DNA of 64,000 bases from Staphylotrichum longicolle (Eukaryota; Ascomycota; Sordariomycetes; Sordariales; Chaetomiaceae), in assembly GCA_019096155.1 (NCBI GenBank), contig JAHCVI010000001.1:12859243-12923242 (forward strand), read 5' to 3'. The notes under the pieces are model-generated. The model was not told where the DNA came from and made no database searches. It saw nothing but the letters and a program-made list of their open reading frames with translations. Of the stretch, positions 30,411 through 41,952 are shown in pieces. Each line of letters starts with the position of its first letter. Position 1 is the stretch's first letter. Position numbers and translations under genes: made by a program.

Positions 30411-31345
30411 CTAATCATCCAGGCCCGCCAGTACCTCGACAGACGGCGCGAAGAATGTGCTACCAGTGACGGGAGTCGAAAAGTCCAGAATGCGGTCATG
30501 CTTCCCCGGGGGATGCCCGATGAACATGCGCTCCAACATGCGCTCCATGACCCAGAGCTGTTTCGAATAGCCGATGAAATATGTCCCATACTCGCCCGAG
30601 GCTGGCGACCCAAAGGGCATGTTGTCCCTGACGATACCGTGTTCCTTCCCATTCTCATCCTCGATCGTGGTCAGCGTCTTGTGCGACCGCTGGCCCGACT
30701 CGGCGTCGTCAAGCTCGATATTGTCGATTTTCGTGCGCCCGATGACGGCCCTGGTCCTCGGTCTTGAGGGATCCCCATGCATCGAGTTGTGTACGTATTT
30801 CTGCACCATGAATAGCTGCCGCCGGGGCTGCCACTGGGACCGTCCTGGACGACGGCTGCATCTAGAACTGCTAGTCCGACAGGGTTGGCGGTCCCATCGA
30901 CGAAACCCAGGAGATCCCTTGTGTCGAAGTACCGGAAGCCGACAGTCGCATCGACGACCCGGACAGACTTTCCCAGTTGATTCAAGAGCTGGCGCTCGAA
31001 CTCGAAGCACAAGTCGCGGCGGTTCGAGCGGATGTGGAAGAGCAAGTCGCCAGGGGTTGAGACGGTAGCATGCACGGCGCCCTGGAGGACGGGGAGCGGG
31101 CGCAACTCGGTTGGGCGAGGCAGCCTGGTGAGGCTGTCCCAGATGCCACTTCCAATCCCGACGGTGCAAGTGAACTGAGAGTTGAGGTCCCTGATCGCGA
31201 CGTTCTTTGTTAACCCTTCCACTCCGGAGAGCGTGGAACGTATCGTGTCGAGAGCAGCTTGGCCGGGTTCTGCGGCCAACACCAAAAAGGTTGCGGAGCG
31301 GGTAAGGGGTGCGTCGACGGACTGCTGCCGTCCAGTGCTGTTCAT
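30411..31345 (-). CDS. DyP-type heme peroxidase, frame broken
   Basis: Dye-decolorizing peroxidase. ATG 31345 begins MNSTGRQQSVDAPLTRSATF. The GXXDG motif is visible as LLGFVDGTANP (distal Asp). In another frame come MVQKYVHN (probable proximal heme His), then LDAWGSLKTEDQ, IGRTKIDNIELDDAESGQ (distal Arg region), FGSPASGEYGTYFIGYSKQ and MLERMFIGHPPGKHDRILDF, ending SVEVLAGLDD at 30411. The frame changes near 30811-30815 (TT where TTT would join the halves), near 30785-30790 and near 30750. No signal peptide, so intracellular like many fungal B-type relatives. All heme-site motifs survive, so the gene was functional until recently or the breaks are artefacts. Confidence 0.75.
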
Positions 31346-31786
31346 GGTGGTCGTAATCGTCCTGTAGGAGACACGGAGGGTTGGCGATAAACTGCGGAGT
31401 TTTCCGCTCGATGTTCTTGCAACCCGGCACTTTAAGAGGATGCCCATGATGCATCGCCTCGCTCAGAGGGGACTGACAAAGGGGTCTTGACTGTCTCCCT
31501 AGCGAATGATGAATGAGACGAAGACTCAGATGGGCCAACGGCATCCACCGTCTTCCAAGCAGAATTTGAATGTTTGGTAAATACGTCATGGCTACCTCTA
31601 CCACGAGATAGTCCATTCAGCGAGACACATTGCCTGAGTCAGAGCCCGCATTAGTGGCCGTGTTTACGAGCATTCCTTTAATGGGGTTCTTATTCAGCAT
31701 ATTCCCGCTGAGCCCCGCACCCATCATTGAGATGTCGTGTCAACTGTGGCTACGTAGCATGCCTATCCTCTCTCCTGGTCTCATTT
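31346..31786. other. Intergenic, peroxidase upstream region
   Basis: 441 bases between the DyP peroxidase start and the esterase stop, both minus-strand genes. Nothing recognised. Confidence 0.45.
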
Positions 31787-33493
31787 CTAGTTGTCCGTGC
31801 CCTCCAACAGGGCGTTGATAACCCTCGCCGCTTCAGGCAGATGCCGCTCTAGGAAGCCGTGGAACCCAGATGCCCGTGTAGTGTCCGTGTCTAGATCGTG
31901 AAGCCCGCTCTCTCCGCCGGGGCCGAAACGCATAAATCGCTTGCGCTGCGAGTACGGTTCCCAAGGCTGCTCGCCATGTGCGAACTTGGCCCATACCTGC
32001 GCTGCGTACAGCGACACCTTCTTTGTTGGCTCCGGACATTGGTCGAGCTCGTTGAGGTGGAGCAGCATCGCGCACAAGCCGTGATAGGACAGGCCTCGAG
32101 TCGGACCTTGGAAAGGCGAAGGCTCCTCAAAGTGGTACAGGAACACATGATCCGCCCAGGTCTTTGACTTGGTCGAAGCCTCTGCAATCCCCAAAGTGGG
32201 ATAGTTGAATAGGACGTTGCCCACCAAGAGGCGGAAGGCTTTGCGGAAAGAGTCGGCCGATTGACGTTCCTTGGTGAAGCCGAAGCCCTCGTACAACTCT
32301 GCCACCAGCTCAGGGGCCAACTCGGCCTGGACCACCTCGTGAAAGCGGTCCTGAGACAAGCGGGCTAACACGCCATCGAATATCAGCCCCTCCACGTTGG
32401 TGTCGCCCAAAATGATATCCTTGCACCTGTGGCGCGGGACCTCGTCCGCGAAGCGCCAGGTCGCGGGCAGGAGTTTCCCGTCGCCCACTGGAGCAAGGGC
32501 AGCTTTTGTTGAGTTTTGGATGATGGTCTGGGGGCTCAGACTCCGAAGCTGTTCCAGGCGCCGCGCCGGTTCAGCAGCCGTGACGCCAGACTTGCGACAC
32601 AGCGAGTCCCACTCGGCTTGGTAGAACTCGGCCGGCAAGGGACACATGACGGGGCCCGTCCCAGACATCATGATCGCCCGGTCAAACAGCTGATGGGTCT
32701 CCCCGGCGAGGAGGTGCATGTGGACGCTGGCGCTGCCCGCGCTGACCCCGAAGACGGTGATCCGGGAGGCGTCACCGCCAAAGTCCTGGATGTGCCGGTT
32801 CACCCATTCCAGGCCATTTCTCTGGTCAACAAGCGCAAAGTTTCCCAGAGGTTGTTCTCTTGTCCCCGTGCCCAGCTCCTCCGCTAGATCCGAAGCCAGC
32901 GCGCACCCGAAAGCCCCCAGGCGGTAGTTGATTTGTACCAAGATGAATGGTGCGCCGCACTCCCTCGCGTACTTCAACAAAGCCAAGGGACGATACCGGG
33001 CCACAGAATTTGCTCCGAAGTGAAACGCCCCGCTATCCCCCAACGTCTCTTGTTAGTTGAGATCAAACCTGATATAAGGACGGATATTATTCGAAGGGGA
33101 CGCAAGGGGGGTACGCGCAGCTTACCCATGGATCCATACCATAACGGGTAGCGGCGTTGTCTTGTTACCCCTGAGGGCTTCTGCTGGCACTGCGACGTTG
33201 AGATTCAAACACTTGAACTCGTCATCCCCGGGCGTTGGATCGTTGAGGCCCCCAGACACCAGCACCATGCCATCGGCCTGGCTACAGCGAGGGCCGTACT
33301 GTGTTGCATCCAAGACTCCGCCGCCGCCGATGGAATGCTTCGTCACGCTGTGCGTCCAGCGTTTCGTGACTGATGCGTAGGGAATGCCCCGGAATTGGGC
33401 TACGTCGGTGCCCTCGTCCAGTACCCCGACGACCTCTCCTTGAAGAGACGGTGTAGGTATTCGAAGAGGCTTTGACTCGGGCATCTTGCACAT
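31787..33493 (-). CDS. Type-B carboxylesterase
   Basis: 537 residues from two exons (33126-33493 and 31787-33032; 93-base intron). The intron interrupts the oxyanion loop: VMVWIHG joins GGAFHFGAN. Later motifs are QINYRLGAFGC, LVDQRNGLEWVNRHIQDFGG, the nucleophile elbow FGVSAGSAS (GVSAG where most family members have GESAG), a Glu/Asp in GDTNVEGLIFDG and a catalytic His in GLSYHGLC. So all triad residues are likely present. There is no signal peptide, unlike the secreted lipases and feruloyl esterases of the same fold; a cytosolic esterase acting on small esters is likely. Acceptor at 33033-33034 was chosen because it alone rebuilds HGGGAF. Next to the DyP peroxidase on the same strand. Confidence 0.88.
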
Positions 33494-34393
33494 TGTACCG
33501 CGTTGGGTGTGCTGGGGCCAAGAGGGCGGGCGGGAAGAGGAGACAGGAAGACCCCAGACCAGAGTTGAAGCGGGATCCAGAATCGGGTGTCCTCGAAGCT
33601 TACGAGCCAGGAAACCTTTTAGTTGTTATATTGTTTCCTTTCCAACTTCTGCGGACTCTATACAATATTATAGCTGAGCCAGATCTCTGACGGACGTGCT
33701 ACCACACGCGATCTGCGTTGCTTGCTGGGAAATATATTTATCCCTAGGGGTCAATGGTACGGCCCTGTGGCTAGCTGCGGAAAAGGAAAAGACGTCACTG
33801 TTTGTCAAATGTTTTTCCATAATTGAGCCAGCCAGCCAGCGAAAAAGATATAAGCTGAATGCCCGAATGCGTGAATGTGTGAATCCGGGTAAGGGCCTGT
33901 GGGGTTTGTGGGGAGTGTCTGGGGATATCAGGTCTCAAGGCCCCTGATTAGTCCTTACATAGTCCCTCCCCCCCTCCCACCCCCTTGACGCTCCAGGGTA
34001 TACTTCCCCGCATTCCGGGTGTGCTTCGGCACATTCCGGCCTGTCCAGTCCAGATTTCTCGGCATTGCTGGTCCTGCGTGACCAGCCTCAAGGCGTCCCT
34101 CAGCTCCAAGCGACATGCTCTTGCCGGATATGTGTTTAGGCTACCGCAGCCCGGCCAGAAAGGTCAATACCAATGCCCTGTATTGGTACGAAACCATCCG
34201 GGTGCTGTTTTGGGAAATAGGAAGAAGACTCACCCGCCGAGTCGACAGCTGAGATGCCTTATTTCCTTTTGTTGCAGCAACCCGGGGAGACAATGAGCAG
34301 TTGGAAGTTAAATACGGTCCGGCAGCATCTCTGCACGAGCTTTGATGGATAGCAGCGCAACCTCGTTTGTCAACTGACAGGGTCCTTGCGGAA
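33494..34393. other. Divergent promoter region
   Basis: 900 bases between the esterase (minus) and the MFS transporter (plus). A C/T-rich tract lies at about 33963-33985. No gene seen. Confidence 0.45.
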
Positions 34394-36199
34394 ATGTCGG
34401 GCCAGAAAGACAGCATGACGGCGGAGGGCATCGAGAATGTCGCCCAGCGGGCGACCTCCAACTTCACCATGGCTGAAAAGATCAGCGACGGCGACGACGC
34501 CCTCCAGTTTCTTCAGCAAGGCCAGGAGGCATATGATAAGCAAGAGGAGAAGCGCGTTCTCCGCAAGATCGACTTCCGCATGGTAACATTGATGCTAATT
34601 ACCAACGGCTTTCAATTCATTGACAAAAATGTACGCATACCCGCAGCAGACCTACCCGAGTGGGCGCTTCATACCTTGAATGTTTGTGTTCGGTGGTAAA
34701 TTATTAAGCACTGACCGATCTAGACGCTTTCGTATGCTGGCACATACGGCCTCGCCACGCAGGCGAACCTCGTCGGTCAGGAATTCAGCCTCTTGGTCAC
34801 CATCTTCTACCTCGGCTACCTGGTGGCCCAGTATCCCGCCAACCTCCTGATGCAGAAGTATCCGACGGGGAAATTCATCACCATCAGCTTTTGCCTGTGG
34901 GGTATGCTTCAATATCTCATGCTACCACCACTTGCTTCTCGACTCCAGTGATGTTGGACTCCGACTGACCTCTTTTTCTCAGGCATAACGCTTACCGCCA
35001 CGGGCTTGCCAACTTCGCCTCACTCGCCGCCTGCCGCTTCTTCCTCGGCGTCTTCGAGTCTTGTCAATCCCGGTTTCGTCCTGATAACCTCGTCGTGGTG
35101 GAAGCGTGATGAACAGCCGCGCGCATGGGCACGCCGCCAACGGCATCTTTGGCGCACCAGCCGGTGATATTCTGGGCGATCGCTCATATTGATGTACGCT
35201 CTTCGCTCCCCCCCCCCCCCCCCCCCCCCCCCCCTCTGGTTCTCTCCCTGTCTCGGCATCTCCTTGCATGTCTCTTCCTTTTGCTGACGCCGTTCGTCGG
35301 CCAGGCTCGCGGTCTGTATCCGTACCAGTGGATGTTCTTCATCTCTGGCGTCGCCACCGTGCTCTTTGGCGCCAGCCTCTGGTGGCTGCTCCCCGACTCC
35401 CCCATGACGGCCGGATTCCTGAGCCCGAGGGAGCGCTTCATCGCGGTTGACCGGCTCAAATCTAACAAGACCGGGATCAAGAACTCGACAATCAAGAAGC
35501 CGCAACTGATCGAGACGGTTCGCGATGTGCGCGTGTGGCTGCTCCTCCTGGGCGTCTTCTGCCACAACATGACCAACAGCCTGCAGACGACTTTCACGGG
35601 TATCATTATCAAGGGCTTCGGCTACAGCACATACGACGCGGTTCTTCTCATGATCCCGCAGGCCATTGGCCGTCACATGATTGTCTCAGCGTCTTCCTAT
35701 CCAGCAATGGGGGCAGGGGAAGCGCCTGTTCACCATCATCGTCTTGTACCTGCCCGGCATCGTCTCCACGTCCATGTCTACTCCATTGCCGTCACCCCGC
35801 ACACAAAGGCCGCGCTCCTCTTTGCCGTGTACTTCCTCGGCTGCGTCGCGTCTCGGCGGGCATCATGTACAGCCTGCTCTCCAGCAACATTGCGGGGTAC
35901 TCCAAGAGGTGCTGACGGGAGCCATGTTCTTCGGCTCGTACTGCGTCTCCAACATCGTCTCGCCCCAGGTCTTCCTGGCCCGCGAGTCCCCGCGCTACCC
36001 GACGGGCATCGCCGTCTGCCTGGCCATGTACGGGATAAACATCCTCGTGTTTAGTCTCTTGTATGTTCTGTACAGCCGCGACAACAAGCAGAGAGACGCC
36101 AACGACGGCGGCGGCGAGGTGGACGAGGACATGGAGTTGGTTAACGGATTTGCCGACATGACAGATCGCCAGAACCAGTCCCTTCGGTACAAGTTGTAA
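34394..36199 (+). CDS. MFS transporter (Dal5/ACS-like), frame broken
   Basis: Twelve-span anion:cation symporter-type transporter, a plasma-membrane importer of small organic acids, vitamins or amides. The first part is clean: ATG 34394, KIDFRMVTLMLITNGFQFID, intron (about 34630-34723), then LSYAGTYGLATQANLVGQEF, VTIFYLGYLVAQYPANLLMQ and CLWG. A second intron leads to GITLTATG, after which the frame changes repeatedly: ANFASLAACRFFLGVFESC, NPGFVLITSSWWKRDEQP, and an ANGIFGAPAG block sit in different frames. Intron 3 (from about 35193) holds a 27-base C run. The next exon has YPYQWMFFISGVATVLFGAS with WLLPDSP, and the last part has TGAMFFGSYCVSNIVSPQVF. At least six frame changes occur between 34990 and 35920; one (GGCTTGCC near 35007) needs only a third T. 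Confidence 0.65.
35208..35234. repeat. 27-base C homopolymer in MFS intron
   Basis: Uninterrupted run of 27 C within the third intron of the MFS gene. Length is likely variable and hard to sequence. Confidence 0.85.
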
Positions 36200-36547
36200 A
36201 GCGGAGTGTCTTGCAATCTATCGCATGACAAGAGAGCAACGGGCATTGGGTCGCCACAAGCTCTTCTCAGCTGCATGGTATGGAAGGCCTTCTGGATGCT
36301 TAGTGGCATGTTCAAGCGACAAGAGTGGGACCCAATACCCAAATCACAACATTATCAATGCCGCTGTCTCTGACCCCTTGCGTTCCCCATGGTCTACCAG
36401 CGTGACAAATCGTCGTTTTGTACGCCCGTATATCCATGTGCTAGACTCTATAGGTAGGTACATACCTTCCTTAGGCCGGGCGTGTGAAGCCCCTCAAACC
36501 ATTATAGATGCCAACTCATGTCCCTATCCCTACCCACCACCGCCTAC
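36200..36547. other. Intergenic, convergent 3' ends
   Basis: 348 bases between the MFS transporter and catalase genes, which converge. Contains ATAGGTAGGTACATACC at about 36451-36467. No gene. Confidence 0.5.
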
Positions 36548-38473
36548 CTACTTCGCAAGCTCACTCTCCAGGAGTGTCTTGAGTCGGTCGTCCACATTAC
36601 CCAGATAGTCTGACGCAGTTTTCGCGTTAGCAGGAGAGCAGATCGCCTTCCAACACAACATGTCGCTGGGATCACGCTAAACGTACCCAACACCTTCTTC
36701 TTGAGACCATCCGGAAGGTCCGTCAGCGTGGATACGATGTTGCGCAGGAACTGTTCCTCCCCGTTCTCCTCGCTGCATATGATCTTCCACAGCTGGCGGG
36801 CCTGCCCAAAGTCCCTGTCCGTAAACTGCGTGGCGAAGCTGGTGACCTCGCCCGCAAAGTGCTCGTGCGTGGGCACCTGGACGCGCCTGCTGGCCCTGAC
36901 GGGCCGCAGCTCCGAGAAGACGTAGTCCGGGTCGCCGCCGTAGTTGCCGTTCATGGTGCCCGGGCCGTCGCGCACGTAGGGCGCGTACACCTTGTTGTGC
37001 GGCCGGTTGGGCGGCAGCTGGAAGTAGTTGGGCCCGACGCGGTAGCGGTGCGCGTCCGGGTAGCTGAACATGCGCGCCTGGAGGACCGGGTCGGCCGAGG
37101 GTCCGATGCCCGGGACCATGTTGGATGGCGAGAAGGCGGCCTGTTCGATGTCTTGGAAATAGTTGTTGGGCTGTTGAACGACGTCAGCTAAGCTGAAAAT
37201 TGCATCAACCGGTGGCATGGCCGAAGCCGCTCACGTTCTTGTTCAGGGTTATCCGGCCGATGCGGCGGAGTGGATACTTCTCGTACGGCCACGTGTAGGT
37301 GCAGTCAAAGATGTCAATCGGCGCGGTCTTGACTTGCTCCGGAGTCATGACTTGGACGTAAACGATCCAGGTCGGGTAGTCGCCAGCTTCGATCGCCTTG
37401 TACAGGTCCTTGACATGGTAATCCGGCTCGGTTCCCGCAAGCCTGACGGCGGTGTCTGCGTCCATGGTTTTGATGCCCCCTTCAGGCTTGAAGTGCCACT
37501 TGACATACACGTAGCTCCCATCCTGCGGGGTCCTCATCAGTCTCAGCTCTCAGGGGCGAGAAGTCGGAACTTACGGCTTTGTTCAGGGTGTACGTGTGTA
37601 CGCTAAAGCCATTGATGTGGCGCAGAGACGCGGGAATGCCCCGCTGGCCGAAGAGGTGCATCAGAGCGTGGATGCCCTCCGGGTTGTTGACATGAAAGTC
37701 CCAGAACATGCTGTTGTCCGGGACGTTGGTCTGCGGATGGCGCTTGTGGCTGCGGTTCATGGACGGGAATTTGATGGGATCACGGATAAAGAAGACAGGA
37801 AGGTCGTTAAAAACAAAGTCCTGGATTCCCTCCTCCGTGTAGAACTTGGTTGCCCATCCTCGCACGTCGCGCACCGTGTCGCTGGAACCTTTCTCTCCTC
37901 CAACTGTCGACAGTCGGCAGAGAATCGGCGTCTTCTTGCCAACACCGCAGAGGAAATTGGCGTCGGTCAAGTCCGAGACGTCTTCCAACACCTCGAACTC
38001 ACCAAATGCGCCTGCCGCTTTGGCATGGACGCTCCTGAAACGCGTCTTCGCGTTGAGCTAAAGGACGTACATCCGAACACGAGCATAAACATACCGCTCT
38101 GGAATCCGCTCGCGGGCGAAATGAGCGAGGACCTCAATGGTCTGAGTGTCGCTCAACACGACGAGACCGCCGTTGCTCTGGCCATAGCGAACCTGCTGGA
38201 CGCTACCCGGGTTGTCGGTCGGTTGGCCTCATCATCGACCGTCAGCATGAGTTGCTAAGGGGCCATGTGCAATGGCGCAGGGGCAAAGAGAATCGAGAGG
38301 GGATTTACCATTAGCAAGCGTGAGTGTTGGGTTGTCTTGGAGGACGGCGGGCTGAAGCGCAGTCAGAAGCGGCTAGTCACTGAATGGGGGAGCATTGGGT
38401 CATCTGGAAACATTCCTCCAATGCGCGGGAAACTCGGGAGATGTACAATGCGTTCAAGACGTACCGTAGTCAT
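36548..38473 (-). CDS. Monofunctional catalase, small-subunit clade
   Basis: Heme catalase that removes hydrogen peroxide; 492 residues without signal peptide. Seven exons: 38465-38473 (nine bases, MTT), 38309-38351, 38095-38227, 37575-38034, 37235-37522, 36687-37170, 36548-36609. Motifs: FARERIPER joined to SVHAKAAGAFGEFEV (distal His), STVGGEKGSSDTVRDVRGWA, FFIRDPIKFPSMNRSHKRHP (distal Asn region), MFWDFHVNNPEGIHALMHLF, DGSYVYVKWHFKPEGG, and RMFSYPDAHRYRVGPNYFQL with the proximal Tyr heme ligand. It ends LKTLLESELAK; no SKL-type peroxisomal signal. Using the acceptor at 38228-38229 avoids two tandem TGA codons that appear if the earlier CTTAG acceptor is used. Divergent from the sulfite oxidase gene. 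Confidence 0.93.
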
Positions 38474-39026
38474 ATTGATGATCTCTGCTCCTGGAGATTC
38501 GATGTGGTGAAATAATGTAGTGGATTAGGTGTGGTTGTCTCTGCAAGTTTGTGATCGAGTCCTTATGGAACCCGAACTTTCGAGTTAGAAAGTTGCCGTA
38601 AACGAGGCGTTCGTTTTTCAACCCCTCCTGGTTTGAACCGGGAAGCCATATGCATCCGATTAGGTGACGAGAATGTCATGGCGAGGGTCCCCTTATCAGT
38701 GTCAAATTACCTTTCCTGGCAATGCATCGGGATGGACTCATGTCAGTCCTGCGTCATGGGTCGAAGCACAGTGGAGCTCCAGTCGTATATGCAGCAACGT
38801 TCTCAGTCAGCACACACCGCGGCGCCGCCACAAGATTACCTTATATACCTCACCTGTCAACCGGGATTATTCCTCCAAGAAGCCAACTGGTGCTGGGATC
38901 AACTCCCCGTGATTGCCCAATCCACCCCCATCCCCTCCTTTTCTCTGCTCTTCCCTCCCACCCAGTACCCGTGGCTCTATTCAGAACGCAGTTATAGACA
39001 TTCCAAACAAGCGAGCAACATTTGCA
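38474..39026. other. Divergent promoter, catalase and sulfite oxidase
   Basis: 553 bases between two divergent starts. Pairing of a peroxide-removing enzyme with a peroxide-forming one makes co-regulation plausible. I see no specific site. Confidence 0.45.
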
Positions 39027-40790
39027 ATGTCGCGTGTTGAAGTCAAACATCAGAAGATTGAGAACAGGCCCGATGAATGGAAGATCGAGCAGGGTCTGTC
39101 GGGGCCGTTATGCCCGTTCTGGACATGACCGGCCCCGAACACAAGTTCCTTCTTCGCAGGTCGTTGGCGAATTGACCAAGGATGAAGAAGCCATCAAGGC
39201 TGTTGGAGAACCGCAACGAGCTCTTCAAGAGGGAGCGAAAAGGATGGAAGGGGTGAGCACCCGTCCACTGTTCTCGCTCAGCGGGCCCGACCCTAATCAA
39301 GCGCCTCTAGATATGTCGAGTGGGAAAATTACCCCGAGAAAAAGGAGGCCGCGCGCAAGATCCTGACGGCCCAGACCTTCCCGCCCAATCCTGAGTTTCA
39401 AATGGCCGATATTCCCCCGACGAATCCGGTCCTCGAGGGCAAGCGCTTCAAGCTGTGGCACCACGCCCTCGGCGGCGAGCTAGACGCGGTCCCGGACGAT
39501 TCGTGGGAGACGGTTCTCAAGGAGAAGCACCCGGAGATGCTGCACCTCCTCCAGTTCCCATACAACGGTGAGCCGCCCAAGCGTCTGGTCGCGGGTTCGG
39601 AGATCACGCCCAACTCGCTCCACTTCGTCCGCAACCACGGCGGCATCCCCATCATCGACAAGGAGGATTTCAGCTTCCTCATCGATGGTCTGGTGGCCAA
39701 CCCGCAGTCGCTGACTCTTGACGACCTGATGGACGAATCACGCTTTCCGCGCATGAAGAAGACCATCACCATGCAGTGCTCGGGCACACGCCGCATCGAG
39801 CAGATCCTCAAGTACCCCGGGCAAGGCGACGAGGTGCCGCAAGCCCCCTGGGCCGAGGGCGCCATCGGCACTGCCGAGTATGAGGGTGTCAGCCTGAAAA
39901 AGGTGATTAAGGCCTGCGGCGGGCTCATCGACGATGCCAAGCACCTCGAGTTCTACGGCGCCGAGACCTACGTCAAGGACGAGCATTGCATGAACTACGT
40001 GGTCAGCGTGCCGTGGCACAAAGTCAAGGTGAACGAGGTGATGCTGGCGTGGAACATGAACGGCGAGCCCCTGCCGAGGATCCACGGATACCCCCTGCGC
40101 GTCGTCGTGTTTGGCTACATCGGCGCGAGGAGCGTCAAGTGGCTCTACCGCATCAAGGCCATCAAGGAGCCCTCGCGCGCTCCCGTCCAGAGCCAGGAGT
40201 ACCTCTATTTCCCCCAGCAGGTCGGCAAGCACAACTTCAAGTTCACCGACGGCATCCAGATCCAGGAGATGCCCGTCAGCTCGGCCATCCTGTACCCCCT
40301 GCACAAGCGCGTGGTCATCCACAACGGCAAGATCCTCTGCAAGGGCTGGGCCTACTCCGGCGGCGGCCGCTGGCCCGAGCGCGTCGAGCTGTCCGCCGAC
40401 GGCGGTTTCAACTGGTATACGGTGCCGCTCGAGAACCTGTCCAAGAAGCGGGCGTGGACGTGGCGCACGTGGCAGATGGAGCTGCCTTGCGACGTCGAGG
40501 GCTGGGTCGAGATCGTGGTGCGCTGCTGGGACAACGCGCTCAACACGCAGCCGCCCGAGGTGCGCACCGCGTGGAACTGGGGCCTGCATGTCACGAGCTC
40601 GTGCCATCGTGTCTCGATATACAGCGTCAACAAGTCGCGGCCGCGGACCAAGGCCCGGCTCGACGAGTTCGAGCAGAAGGGCATTCCGTTCGGCCCCATC
40701 ACCCTCCCGCTCTCGTTTCCGGCCCAGACGTGGGAGGACTATGACAAGTTTTGGGAGAAGCATGATCCAAGGGACGCCGAAGACGCCTGA
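39027..40790 (+). CDS. Sulfite oxidase-like molybdenum enzyme
   Basis: Mo-pterin oxidoreductase of the sulfite oxidase family; oxidises sulfite to sulfate, forming peroxide when oxygen is acceptor. The core is open from 39311 to 40790: YVEWENYPEKK, FVRNHGGIPIIDKEDF, TMQCSGTRRIEQI with the molybdenum-ligating Cys, APWAEGAIGTAEYEGVSLKK, YVVSVPWHKVKVNEVMLAWN, GEPLPRIHGYPLRVVVFGYI with GARSVKWL, and a C-terminal dimerisation domain (GWAYSGGGRWPERVELSADG). There is no cytochrome b5 domain. The first 250 bases are uncertain: ATG 39027 opens MSRVEVKHQKIENRPDEWK, but the following peptides (VMPVLDMTGPEHKFLLR, then VVGELTKDEEAIKAVGEPQR) lie in other frames before an intron ending at 39310. The N-terminus may therefore contain one or two base errors. 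Confidence 0.88.
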
Positions 40791-41952
40791 GCCGGGTATC
40801 CTGTTCTGTAGATCGGTCAGTTGGAGAATTGAGTGGGTTTGGAAAACATAACTTTTGACTAGATAGCTGAGCAGACACCGGATCCGGACATTGTTGTAAG
40901 TAGTGAATTTGATTGCTATCTGCCCCTTACACAAACCTCTCCGTGCACAGGGGAAGACGTAACCGGTCCCGGCGCAGTTGGTTCGACGGCCATCTCCTGT
41001 GGGAACCAGAGGCGTCCTTGTGCTCGGTCCCACAGTACACGCTGCCGAGTGCTGGAGCTTTTGTACTTTGTCTAACTTTGCCTGCACTGCGTCTCGCCGG
41101 CCGAGTAGGTAACACCGCTCCGCCTCCATGGTCCGCCTGTCTTTGTATTGCTGCTGCCAGTTGGAGAGTCCATGGACTCGTAACCGCTTCTTGTAGTCGA
41201 AAACAGTGTCGGGGCCGGGAAAAAGCTGAGGTCCAGGGTGCTGTTGACAACTCGAGGTTAGCCGCCCGGGTTCGAGCAGTCTCACTTTTTCTTTTACCCC
41301 TAGATAAGTACCTAGGTAGGGAAGCTTCCCCGCTCCCATCCCTCGGCGTGGATTTCTTCCAAGTCGAGCCTGTCCAGATCGTAGCCTAAGAGCGCCTCCA
41401 GCGCCCCAAACTCGTCCTCGAGCACATGGATATCGAGAAACAGGCGCCGTCGGGACCGGCGGGTGGCTGCCACGTGTAGTTGCTTGCTGTACTCGCTGTA
41501 AATCTCGACCACTTCCCACGCAGGGTCCTGCGTCCCGGATCAGCATTCTGCTTTGACAATATCCAACAATAAAATGGACCTTGCACGCGGGACAGGCAGG
41601 CCATGGACTGCATACACGGATTGCTTCATCCACACTGCCCTCCTGCGTACCTTGGACCTGGGATCTTTTGGCTGGTCTGATGTTTCAGGCGTTGCTCATG
41701 CAAGAGACGATTTGGGGGTGACGATGAAACTGATTCACCCTGCGAGCCCGAAGTTCTTTGGTCTTGGGCATCTCAGACAGGTGCAACCAAACGCAGGTGC
41801 TTATTAATAGCATCGCCAAGATATTTTGCATTCGTGCCCGTAATGAACAACCTCTAAACTCCCCTAGACTCCAATGACATTGTCCTCGCACAAAACATTC
41901 CAGAGTCATCCAGCGCAATCCATCATCATCGACCACACCCAAAGCCCGCACC
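40791..41952. other. Intergenic, possible exon remnant
   Basis: 1.16 kb between the sulfite oxidase and glyoxalase-like genes. The minus strand at 41330-41520 carries a short peptide (RRRLFLDIHVLEDEFGALEA) that looks coding, but no start, splice context or domain could be established. TACCTAGGTAGGG occurs at 41308-41320. Confidence 0.35.

Noticed and set aside
38228..38254. Tandem TGA TGA codons in the catalase N-terminus
   Set aside because: They disappear when the intron ends at the AG at 38228-38229 instead of 38255-38256; the resulting LANGQPTDNPGSVQQ peptide is coherent.
41312..41512. Possible last exon on the minus strand (RRRLFLDIHVLEDEFGALEA)
   Set aside because: The peptide looks protein-like and vaguely recalls CorA-like N-terminal helices, but no start or upstream exon could be found.
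39738..41633. 631-codon open frame antisense to the sulfite oxidase gene
   Set aside because: Composition-driven shadow; the sense frame carries all sulfite oxidase motifs.
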